Positions 42,339 to 51,379 of a stretch of 64,000 nt of DNA are shown in pieces. The stretch spans positions 124,001-188,000 of the forward strand of contig CAXAZF010000005.1 of assembly GCA_963973455.1 (NCBI GenBank), read 5' to 3'. The notes under the pieces were generated by a model. It had not been told where the DNA came from and did not search any database. It saw nothing but the letters and a program-made list of their open reading frames with translations. The stretch comes from Marixanthomonas sp002364245. GTDB taxonomy: Bacteria > Bacteroidota > Bacteroidia > Flavobacteriales > Flavobacteriaceae. Positions within the stretch are counted from its first letter, which is position 1. Each line of letters begins with the position of its first letter. Position numbers and translations under genes: made by a program.

Positions 42339-44691
42339 TATCTAAATGTTGTTTAAGTGCTTCTAATGTTGGTACTAATACTTGTCTGGCTTTACTGCCT
42401 TCAAACGGTCCTACAATCCCTGCTGCTTCCAGTTGGTCTATTATCCTTCCAGCTCGGTTATAACCTAATTTTAATTTCCTTTGTAATAATGAAGCTGAAC
42501 CTTGCTGGGCAATGACCAGTACTTCGGCAGCTTGTGGAAACAGTTTGTCCCGTTCGTCGATTATATCATCAAGAGTTGTGCCACCTTCTTCACTTTCATA
42601 TTCGGGTAACATATGGGCATCTGGATATGCTTTTTGCGAACCTATATAGTCGGTAATGTCTGCTATTTCAGGTGTGTCAACAAAAGCACACTGTAGTCGT
42701 GTCAAGTCGTTTCCTTGTGTGTATAACATATCACCACGACCAATCAGTTGGTCGGCACCAGAATTATCAAGAATTGTCCGTGAATCAATCTTACTTGTTA
42801 CCCTAAAAGCAATCCGGGCCGGGAAGTTGGCTTTGATAATCCCTGTAATTACATTTACCGAAGGACGTTGCGTGGCTACAATTAAATGGATACCAATGGC
42901 TCGTGCCAATTGTGCCAAACGGGCGATGGGTGTTTCAACTTCTTTGCCGGCAGTCATGATCAAGTCTGCAAATTCGTCAATAACTAAAACGATATAAGGC
43001 AGAAAGCGGTGGCCATCGTTCGGGTTTAGCTTTCGTTTTTTAAATTTAGCGTTGTATTCTTTAATATTTCGGCAAAAAGCATCTTTTAATAAATCGTAGC
43101 GATCATCCATTTCATTACAAAGTGAGTTAAGGGTGTTGATCACTTTATTGGTATCGGTAATGATGGCTTCTTCGCTATCGGGTAGTTTTGCCAAATAGTG
43201 GCGTTCAATTTTATTAAATAGCGTCAATTCTACTTTTTTGGGATCGACAAGTACAAATTTTACTTCAGCAGGATGTTTTTTGTATAATAAGGAAGTAAGA
43301 ATAGCATTTAAACCAACCGATTTACCTTGCCCAGTAGCACCTGCCATTAATAAGTGTGGCATTTTCGCTAGATCGACCACAAACGTTTCGTTACTAATGG
43401 TTTTACCCATTGCGAGTGGTAATTCCATTTCGGCTTTTTGAAATTTAGGCGAAGCAATTACCGAACGCATCGATACAATTCGTGAATCTTTGTTAGGTAC
43501 TTCAATACCAATGGTTCCACGGCCTGGAATAGGGGCGATAATTCTAATACCTAAGGCTGAAAGCGATAACGCAATATCATCTTCCAGATTTTTAATTTTT
43601 GAAATACGAATACCGGCATCAGGTACAATTTCATATAAGGTTACAGTCGGGCCAACGGTAGCTTTAATGTTTGATATACCAATCTTGTAGTTATTAAGTG
43701 TTTCTACAATTCGGTTTTTGTTTTCTTCCAGTTCTTCTTGATTGATGGTAATTCCCTTTCCTCCGGTGTAATCTTTTAAAAGTTCAATAGTTGGAAATTT
43801 GTAATTACTGAGCTCTAAAGTAGGGTCAAACTCACCAAAGTCTGCCACTAATTTGTTACTTAGGTCATCTTCAACTTCTTCTTCCTCAACGGCTTCTTCC
43901 ACTTCCATGGTAACATCGTTTTCTGAATCGGTTTTTGTAGTGGTCTTAATTTCAGGCTCTGCTTCTTTTTCTTTTGAAATATCTGTTGCAACAGTGGCTG
44001 TTTCCTGCGTAGTAACAGTATCGACTACCGATTTTTCATAATCAGTTTGCGAAGGCTTTTCTTCCGAAGTATCTTCAGAAAAATCATCTTTTAGTTCTTT
44101 TTTGGTCTTCTTGAATGCTGCCGCAACACGATCTGGTGTAATGTTCAACCGAATTACAAAATAAACAATTGCTAAAAACACCATAATTAAAATAGTGCCC
44201 GTAAGGCCTAAATAATCTTGAGAAAGGTCATTAAGCTCATACCCAATAACCCCGCTAAATAAACTATTGGTTTCGGTAAAAAAACCAAAAAATACGGCAA
44301 CCCATATCATCACTAATATTCCCCAAAACCAAAATCGTTTTAGTTGTGTTTTTGCATAATCGAAAAAATAATAAATTCCCGTTAATGTGATTAAAAAGGC
44401 AAGTATAAAAGCAGCAATACCAAAACCTTCATAGACAAAAAAGTGACCTAAGTTAGTGCCAAATTTACTGAGCCAGTTTTTAGTTTCCAGTTCACGCTCA
44501 TTTAAAATACCAACTTCACTTTGGTCTGCTTGCCACGTAAAGAAATATGAGAAAAAAGAGAGGATTAAGGCCAACCCTAAGAAAAATAAAAAACCACCTA
44601 AAACGATCTTTTGCTGTTTTGAAAGGGCAAAAGAGATCTTTTTACGCGGCGTCTTGGTTTTTTTAGTTGTTTTTTTCTTTTTTCTCGCCAT
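42319..44691 (-). CDS. ftsK: DNA translocase FtsK/SpoIIIE
   Basis: Septum-located DNA pump of 790 residues that moves chromosome ends during division. N-terminal: basic start (ARKKKKTTKKTK) and four membrane segments between about 28 and 185. Then an acidic linker with Glu/Asp/Thr-rich sequence (about 195-280). The motor domain has Walker A GATGQGKSVGLNAI, Walker B VLVIDEFADLIM and LIVATQRPSVNVITGIIKAN. At the end sits the gamma winged-helix part (VLVIAQQGSASLLQRKLKLG) that reads KOPS-like sites. Length is normal for the phylum. A possible -7 box TATTTTTG is upstream. Confidence 0.95.
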   Translation of the reverse strand: MARKKKKTTKKTKTPRKKISFALSKQQKIVLGGFLFFLGLALILSFFSYFFTWQADQSEVGILNERELETKNWLSKFGTNLGHFFVYEGFGIAAFILAFLITLTGIYYFFDYAKTQLKRFWFWGILVMIWVAVFFGFFTETNSLFSGVIGYELNDLSQDYLGLTGTILIMVFLAIVYFVIRLNITPDRVAAAFKKTKKELKDDFSEDTSEEKPSQTDYEKSVVDTVTTQETATVATDISKEKEAEPEIKTTTKTDSENDVTMEVEEAVEEEEVEDDLSNKLVADFGEFDPTLELSNYKFPTIELLKDYTGGKGITINQEELEENKNRIVETLNNYKIGISNIKATVGPTVTLYEIVPDAGIRISKIKNLEDDIALSLSALGIRIIAPIPGRGTIGIEVPNKDSRIVSMRSVIASPKFQKAEMELPLAMGKTISNETFVVDLAKMPHLLMAGATGQGKSVGLNAILTSLLYKKHPAEVKFVLVDPKKVELTLFNKIERHYLAKLPDSEEAIITDTNKVINTLNSLCNEMDDRYDLLKDAFCRNIKEYNAKFKKRKLNPNDGHRFLPYIVLVIDEFADLIMTAGKEVETPIARLAQLARAIGIHLIVATQRPSVNVITGIIKANFPARIAFRVTSKIDSRTILDNSGADQLIGRGDMLYTQGNDLTRLQCAFVDTPEIADITDYIGSQKAYPDAHMLPEYESEEGGTTLDDIIDERDKLFPQAAEVLVIAQQGSASLLQRKLKLGYNRAGRIIDQLEAAGIVGPFEGSKARQVLVPTLEALKQHLDNENNDA

Positions 44692-44714
44692 GGAGGATTG
44701 GGTTGTCTTTTCAG

Positions 44715-44741
44715 CAAAAATACAATTATAGAACGTTACAA
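44715..44741 (-). promoter_or_regulatory. Possible promoter of ftsK
   Basis: On the - strand TTG (44741-44739), a 16-bp spacer and TATTTTTG (44722-44715), 23 bp before the ATG. The spacer is shorter than in the other promoters here, so confidence is moderate. Confidence 0.4.
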
Positions 44742-44798
44742 ACTACATAAAATTATTGAAAATGCAGTGGTATTTTAGAGAAAGTAAATTATGAAAAA

Positions 44799-45769
44799 TC
44801 AACTAAATGGCGAATAGGTAATTAAGATATTTCCTTCTTTACACCAGCGTATCCATCCTTTTCCAGTTTCTGTTCTATAGTCTTTTTGTAAGATGCCATA
44901 AAGCCATTCACCCTTCACTAAAAGAGGTGTGATTATGTCAAACTCAGCTTGCACTTCACCAGCATGGTCCAAAGGTTTAATATGGATTTTTTGGCTGCTT
45001 TTATCAATAGGTTCTACACTGTTCATTGATAATATATACTCTGGCCAAGTAACTAAAGTACCTTTGTTTTTATTTAAGTACGATTTACGGGTGTCTTTTG
45101 CATTGGTTTCTACCATAACAAAATCATGCCCTACACCTAAAGCTTTAAAATGAATAATACCGTAATCTAATTTAAGTTGAGCAGGAACCAACCAAGGCGG
45201 AGCGTACGTTGTGGTATAATTTTGGTTTTCATCTAATGTAAACACAATACTGTCTTGTGGCATGTGTTCTGTAAGACCTTTTTCAAGGTTTACCCCTCCA
45301 TAAAAGTAAAGTGTCCTGTGTTCATGAAAATTAGGAATAAAAAAACCAATGCCCATTTCTTTTTCTTCGGAATTTATAATTTCTATAGTTCTGTTAAGAT
45401 CTAGCAGGGCTGTAGGCTCTGTTTTTGTTTCGGTAGGCGGCATATCCTTAAAATCACGTTGCTCTTTTTGTTTGTTTTGGCGCTCTAAATACTGGTAATG
45501 TGTAATACCGTATGCTGTTACAAGCAACAACAGAAGTGTCCAGTTAATACGAATGATATGTTTATGGTTTATATGATAGGCAATGAAAAAGGAACAGATA
45601 AAGGCTATACCACCGAATAAAACACCATAGCCCAACACAATGGCACCTCCAGCCAATCCTTGATTTTTCCAGCACCTATCCAACTGGCAAAGTACAGACC
45701 GATTATAAAAAAGGTGAGAAGCATTAAAATGTAGAATGCTATTCGGGCGGGTTTAAAGAAGTTTTTCAT
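44799..45769 (-). pseudogene. Membrane protein of unknown function, disrupted by a frameshift
   Basis: Two frames together read as one protein of about 323 residues. From the ATG at 45769 the first frame gives MKNFFKPARIAFYILMLLTF and a helix up to WIGAGK (residue 35). At an A5 run (+ strand 45664-45668) the frame is lost and stops soon after; the frame with NQGLAGGAIVLGYGVLFGGI and a second and third helix continues to the stop at 44799. One extra A would join them as GAGK-NQGLAGG. The C-terminal soluble part (about residues 115-323) has no motif known to me; KTLVTWPEYIL-like and WLYGILQKDYRTETGKGWIR segments are present. This may be a real mutation, a phase-variation site or a sequencing error. 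Confidence 0.7.
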
Positions 45770-45934
45770 AGCTTTAATTATGAGACATTAAACTTGATAT
45801 TTCAGGTTTCAGTGGTTGGATACAATTCAGAAAAAAAAGTACACGCAGGATCTGCCGTTTTTTTTAGGCAAATAGATTAAACGCTAAGAAGAAAAATAAA
45901 GTGGTGTATTCTTGAAAACAATAATCTATCCATT

Positions 45935-47323
45935 TTAAAAATTCAATGTTTTGGTAATGGATTCTCCAGTTTTCACTTCAAAAGTAAAACTTTGCGATTC
46001 TCGATCCTTGTAATTGCCTAATGGTGTAACCTTTACATTGTATGTGCCAGGGTTAAGTAAAAATTCAGCTCCACGATTATAAGTGCGACTTCCATCTACT
46101 TGGTTTCCAGAGTTTTTTTCTTTTATGGTAACCATGGTGTCAATTGAGTTTCCATCAGCTTTAGCGTCCAAGAAAAAAGTTCCTGTATCGAAATTATGTG
46201 ATATTTCAGTAATCTCACCGGCTGTAACAGTTATATTTTCTTTTTTCTGAAAAGTATTGAGTCCTTTCATAGCTAACGCCTGAAATTCTACTGTGTAAGT
46301 ACCTGGATTTACCTCAAGTTCTTTAACTCTGCCATAGGTGCGACCACTTGCAACCAGTTTATCATTTTCATCTTTAATTTTTATAGTACTGTCCCAGCCT
46401 TCACCATTGTTAGTGGTAGTCGATGCGATTTTTCCTCCATCAAAACTAATGGTGTGTTCCGTTTTTTTATCGTCAAAACTTTCTACATTTTTAATAGTAA
46501 TTCCTTTAACATTACTAGATAAAGGCTTGGCGGTTAAATCGTATTTTCCACTCGGTAAGTACATATAGCGTGTTTCTCCGTAAGTGCGTAATGCATTTAC
46601 CTCTTCTTTAGTTCCAGTTTTATAGGCTCTAACCCAGGCATCTATTGGTTTGTCATTTTTTATTGCATATACTCCAAAATTACCTTCTTTCTTATCAATG
46701 GTTTGTGTTGCCACTTCGCTCATTGCATCTCCCAAGCCACTTGCGTTGGCAGCGTCATAATAATTACCATTACCTGCTTTTGCAGTACATTTTAGTTGTT
46801 CGGTTTCACTATTCTTCAATCCGAAGCCTACGATGTGTAATTTAAAGTCGATGCCTTCTTTTTTGGCTTTTGTTACAACCTCACATATGTTGCCGTCGCA
46901 GGATTCGATTCCATCAGTAATTAAAACAATCGTTGCTTTTTCTTTGTTTTTTCGAAGTTGGTCTATTACTGTGGTTGCAGAATAGGCGAGTGGTGTTTTA
47001 CCTAACGGTTTAATTTTTTTCACAGCGGAAGAAACACTGCTTTTTGAAGTATTGCTCATAGGCAATAGTGTTTCCACATCACGACAATCGCCTTTTTCAC
47101 GATGACCATACGCCACAAGGCCTATTTTTTGGTTTTCGGCAAAATCGTTAATGGATTCTGAAAGTACAGAAGAAGCGATTTCCATTTTGGTTTTCCCTTC
47201 CATTTGTCCCCACATAGAACCACTGGCATCATAAATAAAAATAATGGAAGAGGGGCTTTCGGATTGTGCGTTCAACTGAAATATAAATAGAAAAGTACAG
47301 ACAAGAATTGCTAGTTGTTTCAT
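45935..47323 (-). CDS. Secreted VWA-domain protein with three tandem C-terminal repeats
   Basis: A 462-residue exported protein with a signal peptide (1-20, ending QLNAQ). The von Willebrand factor A domain (about 25-205) has the metal site DASGSM (32-37), Thr110 and ITDGIESC (135-142). Three repeats of about 83 residues follow, each with an RTY motif (at 246, 328 and 413) and a PxGxY strand (PSGKYDLTAKPL, NPGTYTVEFQAL, NPGTYNVKVTPL), resembling PEGA-like beta-sandwich modules. It probably binds ligands or metals in the periplasm or at the surface. It stands alone, 161 bp or more from its neighbours; function is unknown. Confidence 0.8.
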   Translation of the reverse strand: MKQLAILVCTFLFIFQLNAQSESPSSIIFIYDASGSMWGQMEGKTKMEIASSVLSESINDFAENQKIGLVAYGHREKGDCRDVETLLPMSNTSKSSVSSAVKKIKPLGKTPLAYSATTVIDQLRKNKEKATIVLITDGIESCDGNICEVVTKAKKEGIDFKLHIVGFGLKNSETEQLKCTAKAGNGNYYDAANASGLGDAMSEVATQTIDKKEGNFGVYAIKNDKPIDAWVRAYKTGTKEEVNALRTYGETRYMYLPSGKYDLTAKPLSSNVKGITIKNVESFDDKKTEHTISFDGGKIASTTTNNGEGWDSTIKIKDENDKLVASGRTYGRVKELEVNPGTYTVEFQALAMKGLNTFQKKENITVTAGEITEISHNFDTGTFFLDAKADGNSIDTMVTIKEKNSGNQVDGSRTYNRGAEFLLNPGTYNVKVTPLGNYKDRESQSFTFEVKTGESITKTLNF

Positions 47324-47415
47324 AATTAATTTATTTGGTCGTATTAAAGTTAACCAAAATAATTAAATGAAAGTAGTTTTACGTTGTAGTAATTAACTGA
47401 TTGTTAGCGTTTTGT

Positions 47416-47775
47416 TCAAAATTTTGGTATATAAATAATACACCCAATTAAAACAGCACCAATAGCCGCAAAGAAAACAGCACCAGCGGCTACGTCTTTT
47501 ATAAAGCCTATTTTGCTATGAAAGTCTGGGTGGATAAAGTCAGCTATTTCTTCAACAGCTGTATTCAATCCTTCAATGCTCATAACTAAGGAAATGGCAA
47601 CTATTTGCAACATCCATTCTGTTGAAGAAATTTCAAAATAAAACCCTGCAACTGTCATCACAATTGCAATAAATGCCTGTACTTGTATGCTATGCTCATT
47701 CTTGAGTAACATCCAAGCACCTTTGGCAGCGTACCCACAGCCTTTTATACGTTTACCAAGGAACGAATTCCACAT
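47416..47775 (-). CDS. dgkA: Diacylglycerol kinase family protein (DgkA-like)
   Basis: A 119-residue inner-membrane lipid kinase with three helices (about 32-48, 54-72, 94-116). GAWMLLKNEHSIQVQAFIA near the start and the catalytic EGLNTAVEEIADFIHPDFHS (68-87) with E..NTA.E..D are the family signature. In Bacteroidota such enzymes may use undecaprenol instead of diacylglycerol, which would feed the lipid carrier used for glycan synthesis; that is family knowledge, not visible here. It starts 1 bp after the tpx stop. Confidence 0.9.
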   Translation of the reverse strand: MWNSFLGKRIKGCGYAAKGAWMLLKNEHSIQVQAFIAIVMTVAGFYFEISSTEWMLQIVAISLVMSIEGLNTAVEEIADFIHPDFHSKIGFIKDVAAGAVFFAAIGAVLIGCIIYIPKF

Positions 47776-47776
47776 A

Positions 47777-48277
47777 TTAGAGCAATGGTTTTAAAGCTGA
47801 AAGATAATCGGGCTCCTCACCAATTTCGGGTACTTGTTGCGAATGGATAACTGTTCCTTCTTCGTCTAAAACAATAACAGCTCTTGAATGAAGCCCTTCT
47901 AAAGCACCGCTGATCATTTCCAGTCCATATTCTTTTCCGAAATTTCCGGTTTTAAAATCTGAAAGATTAGTCACGTTGGTAATATCTTCATCGCTTACAA
48001 AACGTTTTTGAGCAAAAGGAAGGTCGCGCGAAATGCACAATACTTCGGTGTTCTTTAAACCCGTAGCTTTTTCGTTGAATTTTCTAACCGAAGTAGCGCA
48101 AACGTTGGTGTCAATACTCGGAAAAATGTTTAAAACCACACGCTTGCCTTTATAATCTTCGAGGGTTTTGGTTGACATGTCTTGCGCGGTCAGCTTAAAG
48201 TTGGGGACTTTATCTCCTTTTTGAGGTAATTTGCCAGAAGTTTCAATTTTATTTCCGCCTAATGTAATATGTGCCAT
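47777..48277 (-). CDS. tpx: Thiol peroxidase (Tpx) without the usual resolving cysteine
   Basis: Peroxiredoxin of the Tpx subfamily, 166 residues, reducing hydroperoxides. It has FPSIDTNVCATSVRKFNEK with peroxidatic Cys60, the conserved VLCISRDLPFAQKRF and GLHSRAVIVLDEEGTV. In E. coli Tpx the resolving Cys95 lies in RFCGAEG; the same place here reads RFVSDED, so that Cys is Val94. Only Cys60 and Cys81 remain. The enzyme would have to work as a 1-Cys type or use Cys81. It is followed by the dgkA-like gene after 1 bp. Confidence 0.92.
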   Translation of the reverse strand: MAHITLGGNKIETSGKLPQKGDKVPNFKLTAQDMSTKTLEDYKGKRVVLNIFPSIDTNVCATSVRKFNEKATGLKNTEVLCISRDLPFAQKRFVSDEDITNVTNLSDFKTGNFGKEYGLEMISGALEGLHSRAVIVLDEEGTVIHSQQVPEIGEEPDYLSALKPLL

Positions 48278-48367
48278 TTCTTTTGTTTTTTTTAAAATAT
48301 AAAGTTACACAAACCTTTTATTGAAGCTTCTAAAAGTTATCATAAACATTTATTCATTTCTGAAAAT

Positions 48368-48403
48368 AAAAATCCCCCAACAACTAATTTGAAGGGGGAT
48401 TTT
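48368..48403 (-). terminator. Rho-independent terminator
   Basis: AATCCCCC and GGGGGATT (48371-48378 / 48394-48401) form a stem with a 15-base loop, extended by A and T runs on both sides. It follows the DUF6952 gene on the - strand and ends the peroxiredoxin-thioredoxin operon; the symmetrical T tracts could also work on the other strand. Confidence 0.85.
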
Positions 48404-48423
48404 ATAATATTATTTTTTACGTG

Positions 48424-48672
48424 CTACCGGTCTATAGAACCAATTACTTTTTTTGAAAAAGCGTTGGCTGCGTCGCGTTCCGGCATTCCGTCTTCGATCA
48501 TTTGATGAACTTCAACAGCACCACAAAGATTGGTGATTAATTCACCTACTACATTTAGTTCTTCATCGCTAATACGATTGTACTCGCTAAACGACTCTAA
48601 AACCTCAATGCAATTTTCTATTTGTGCTGTAGAGTTGTTACGTTGTAAATGTCTAATTACTGGCAACTTCAT
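48424..48672 (-). CDS. DUF6952 family protein
   Basis: A small, acidic cytoplasmic protein of 82 residues (MKLPVIRHLQRNNSTAQIEN at the start). It is mostly helical in character, with one Cys in ENCIEVL and one in NLCGAVEVHQ. It matches in sequence and position the flavobacterial DUF6952 family, encoded after thioredoxin and AhpC-type peroxiredoxin genes. Overlap of 20 bp with the thioredoxin gene indicates coupled translation. A role in redox balance is suggested only by this context. Confidence 0.8.
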   Translation of the reverse strand: MKLPVIRHLQRNNSTAQIENCIEVLESFSEYNRISDEELNVVGELITNLCGAVEVHQMIEDGMPERDAANAFSKKVIGSIDR

Positions 48673-48967
48673 CTACTAACTCTTTTAATGGATCAAACTT
48701 GTTGGTTTGAACCTGGTTAACAAATTTTCCGTCTTTGAAGGTTGCAAATGTTGGCAGGTTATCGACAGTAGCCATTTGGCGGCTTTCCGGGAATTTTTCT
48801 GCATCAACAACAACGAATTTAAAATTCTCAACTTCATTAGAAAGCTTTTTAAATTTCGGCTTCATTAATCTACAGTTTCCACACCAAGATGCAGCATACT
48901 GTACCACCACATTTTGCTCTTCTTCAACCAGTTGTTTTAGACTATCTTCTTTAAGCTCTACTAACAT
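48653..48967 (-). CDS. Thioredoxin family protein with CGNC active site
   Basis: A 104-residue cytoplasmic thioredoxin-fold protein. The redox centre is SWCGNCRLMKPKF with Cys29 and Cys32; typical thioredoxin has CGPC, so the Pro is replaced by Asn, which usually changes the redox potential. The cis-Pro is in TVDNLPTFATFKDG. It lies 6 bp after an AhpC-type peroxiredoxin gene, so it is a likely electron donor to that enzyme. Confidence 0.88.
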   Translation of the reverse strand: MLVELKEDSLKQLVEEEQNVVVQYAASWCGNCRLMKPKFKKLSNEVENFKFVVVDAEKFPESRQMATVDNLPTFATFKDGKFVNQVQTNKFDPLKELVDEVASN

Positions 48968-48973
48968 GGTTAT

Positions 48974-49609
48974 TTAGTTTTGTAGGTATGTAGCAACACC
49001 ATCACGAGTGGCGATCATTCCTTCTTTACCTTCTTCCCAGTTTGCAGGGCATACTTCACCTTTTTCTTGAACGTGAGTATACGCATCAACTAATCTTAGG
49101 TATTCATTTACGTTACGACCTAATGGCATATCGTTTACACTTTCGTGGAATATTTTACCTTCTTCATCAATTAGGTAAGTAGCACGGTATGTTACGTTAG
49201 AACCTTTAAGGGTAACTAAATCCTGCTCTTCGTCATACGATTCTCCTTCAATATCAAGGATGCCTAATGCACTTGAAAGGTTACGGTTTGTATCTGCCAA
49301 TAATGGGTAAGTAACGCCTTCAATTCCTCCATTGTCTCTCGGTGTGTTTAACCAAGCAAAGTGAACTTCAGGAGTATCACAAGAAGCACCAATAACCATT
49401 GTGTTTTTGTCTTCAAATTGCTTTAAAGCCTCTTGAAATTTATGAATTTCAGTAGGGCACACATAGGTGAAATCTTTTGGGTACCAGAATAAGATTACTT
49501 TTTTATTATTCTTTTTAGCTTCTTCAAGAACGTTAATTTGAAGGGTATCTCCCATTTCGTTCATAGCATCTACTGTAATATTTGGAAATTGTTTTCCTAC
49601 TAATGACAT
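48974..49609 (-). CDS. 2-Cys peroxiredoxin, AhpC/TSA type
   Basis: A 211-residue peroxidase with peroxidatic Cys51 in DFTYVCPTEI and resolving Cys187 in GEVCPANWEEG, the typical 2-Cys arrangement. It should reduce H2O2 and organic peroxides using the CGNC thioredoxin encoded 6 bp downstream. SFVHESVNDMPLGRNVNEYLR-like sequence before the C-terminus is normal for the family. A -7 box TATTTTTG is found 39 bp upstream of the ATG. Confidence 0.93.
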   Translation of the reverse strand: MSLVGKQFPNITVDAMNEMGDTLQINVLEEAKKNNKKVILFWYPKDFTYVCPTEIHKFQEALKQFEDKNTMVIGASCDTPEVHFAWLNTPRDNGGIEGVTYPLLADTNRNLSSALGILDIEGESYDEEQDLVTLKGSNVTYRATYLIDEEGKIFHESVNDMPLGRNVNEYLRLVDAYTHVQEKGEVCPANWEEGKEGMIATRDGVATYLQN

Positions 49610-49647
49610 ATAATTTTATTTTTAAAGTTATTGATTTATTTCATTGG

Positions 49648-49655
49648 CAAAAATA
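49648..49655 (-). promoter_or_regulatory. Predicted -7 promoter box of the peroxiredoxin operon
   Basis: Reads TATTTTTG on the - strand (TAnnTTTG), 39 bp before the peroxiredoxin ATG. No good -33 TTG is present. Confidence 0.45.
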
Positions 49656-49776
49656 GAAGAAAGAACCATTCTATTTTCTAAATAAAAACGTAAAATTCTA
49701 TCTAAGTATAAACAAAACAAATAGTTGTTGAGTGTAACTATAAGGAAAGTATTTCAGCGCGTTTAAAGTCTATGTT

Positions 49777-51258
49777 TTACGCAGCTTTAGCTTCAGAAAG
49801 CATTTTGATTTTTATTCGGAAAGCGGCAAAAAACAAGGTCATAAATGGACTTAACCAGTTAAAAACGGCAAAGAAAAGATAATCTATAACAGGCACACCC
49901 AATACACCACTGTGGTAAGCACCACAAGTATTCCAAGGAATTAAAACAGAAGTTACGGTACCACTGTCCTCTAATGTTCTGGATAAGTTTTCTGGCGCTA
50001 AGCCTTTGTCTTTATATGCCTGTGCATACATTTTTCCGGGTACAACGATAGCTAAGTATTGATCACTGGCTGTAAAGTTTAAACCTAAGCACGTAAAAAC
50101 GGTACTAGCAAATAAACCAAACGTAGTGTGAAATAAATTTAATAGTGCTCTACTTATGGCAGCTAAAGCACCAATCGCTTCCATAATACCGCCAAAAACC
50201 ATCGCGCAAATGATTAACCAGATAGTGCCTAACATTCCGTACATACCTCCTGCTGAAAATAGATCATTTAACACTTCACTGTCTGTAGGAATAGCAATGT
50301 CCACAGTTATAGCATCCATTACACCTTTATAACCACTCATAAAAGTTAGGCTTTCAGACCCACCTATGGCGGCAACTACACTAGGTTGAAAAATTAAAGC
50401 AAACACGCCTCCTAATAATGTACCTATTAACAAGGCAATTAAGGGAGGTGTTTTTTTAATAATCATTCCAATAACTAGAACTGGTACAAGGAAAAGCCAC
50501 GGACTGACAGTAAAAGACGCCTCAATAGAGGATAAGATTGATTCGGTCTCGGCTACACCTTCCGTATCCAATGTAAACCCTATTACTACAAAAACCAGTA
50601 TGGTGATAATGATTGTGGGTACAGTTGTTATGGTCATATAACGTATGTGCGTAAACAAATCTGTTCCTGCCATAGCAGGTGCTAAATTTGTTGTGTCACT
50701 CAAAGGGGAAAGTTTATCACCAAAGTAAGCACCAGAAAGTACTGCCCCCGCAGTCATTCCTAATGAAATGCCTAACGCTTCGGCAATTCCAATTAAGGCA
50801 ATACCTACTGTTGCTGAAGTTGTCCAACTGCTTCCGGTTGCTACCGAAATTATAGCACAAATAATAACACAAGCTGCTAGAAAAATGGTAGGGTTTAACA
50901 CTTGTAGCCCGTAATAAATCATGGTGGGTATAATACCGCTTAAAAGCCAAGTACCAGCTAAAGAACCAACCATCAATAATATGAGAATAGCTCCGGAAGT
51001 TGATTTTATATTTTTAGCAACTTCCTCTATCATCATTTTATAATCTACTTTATTGTAATAGCCCACAATGGCAGCTACAGCAGCACCCATTAATAAAATA
51101 AATTGATTACTTCCACTTAATGCATCGTCTCCATATACATAAACATTATAGGCCAGCATCCCTATTAAAGCAAAAACAGGAATTAACGCTTCCCAAATAT
51201 TCAGTTCCTTGTTTTCTATAATAGGCTCATCTTTTGGTTCAATGTCTTGGCTGTCCAT
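49777..51258 (-). CDS. nhaC: Na+/H+ antiporter, NhaC family
   Basis: A 493-residue inner-membrane transporter with about 12 helices. The family core is visible in SVATGSSWTTSATVGIALIG and AGAVLSGAYFGDKLSPLSDT with TNLAPAMAGTDLFTHIRYM, and later LGLNFTASDQYLAIVVPGKM and EDSGTVTSVLIPWNTCGAYH. These match NhaC-type antiporters, which export Na+ in exchange for protons, common in marine bacteria. It is transcribed alone; a terminator of the upstream lyase gene lies in front of it. Confidence 0.92.
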   Translation of the reverse strand: MDSQDIEPKDEPIIENKELNIWEALIPVFALIGMLAYNVYVYGDDALSGSNQFILLMGAAVAAIVGYYNKVDYKMMIEEVAKNIKSTSGAILILLMVGSLAGTWLLSGIIPTMIYYGLQVLNPTIFLAACVIICAIISVATGSSWTTSATVGIALIGIAEALGISLGMTAGAVLSGAYFGDKLSPLSDTTNLAPAMAGTDLFTHIRYMTITTVPTIIITILVFVVIGFTLDTEGVAETESILSSIEASFTVSPWLFLVPVLVIGMIIKKTPPLIALLIGTLLGGVFALIFQPSVVAAIGGSESLTFMSGYKGVMDAITVDIAIPTDSEVLNDLFSAGGMYGMLGTIWLIICAMVFGGIMEAIGALAAISRALLNLFHTTFGLFASTVFTCLGLNFTASDQYLAIVVPGKMYAQAYKDKGLAPENLSRTLEDSGTVTSVLIPWNTCGAYHSGVLGVPVIDYLFFAVFNWLSPFMTLFFAAFRIKIKMLSEAKAA

Positions 51259-51319
51259 TTAGGTATAGTTTAATTTTTGAAATGTAATGTTACGATTTTG
51301 TAAAATGGTATGCAAATGA

Positions 51320-51355
51320 AAAAGCGAACGAAGATTGTATTCTACGCTCGCTTTT
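51320..51355 (-). terminator. Rho-independent terminator of the Cys/Met lyase gene
   Basis: AAAAGCGA at 51320-51327 pairs with TCGCTTTT at 51348-51355, extended inward by CG/CG and AG/CT with two mismatches. On the - strand it is followed by a T run. It starts 25 bp after the stop of the lyase gene. Confidence 0.75.
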
Positions 51356-51379
51356 AATCAACTTAACACTATATGTACA

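Noticed and set aside
45660..45672. Programmed -1 frameshift site
   Set aside because: Only five A are present and no standard X XXY YYZ heptamer in the right frame or downstream structure is visible; a mutation or sequencing error is simpler.
44799..45683. TTG-started intact ORF as the true gene
   Set aside because: It would begin in the middle of a membrane helix region; the upstream frame supplies a normal N-terminus, which points to a frameshift instead.
49777..51258. Lysine/cobalamin-type riboswitch or other leader upstream of nhaC
   Set aside because: The 121-bp gap contains the terminator hairpin of the lyase gene; no further conserved RNA fold could be recognised by eye.
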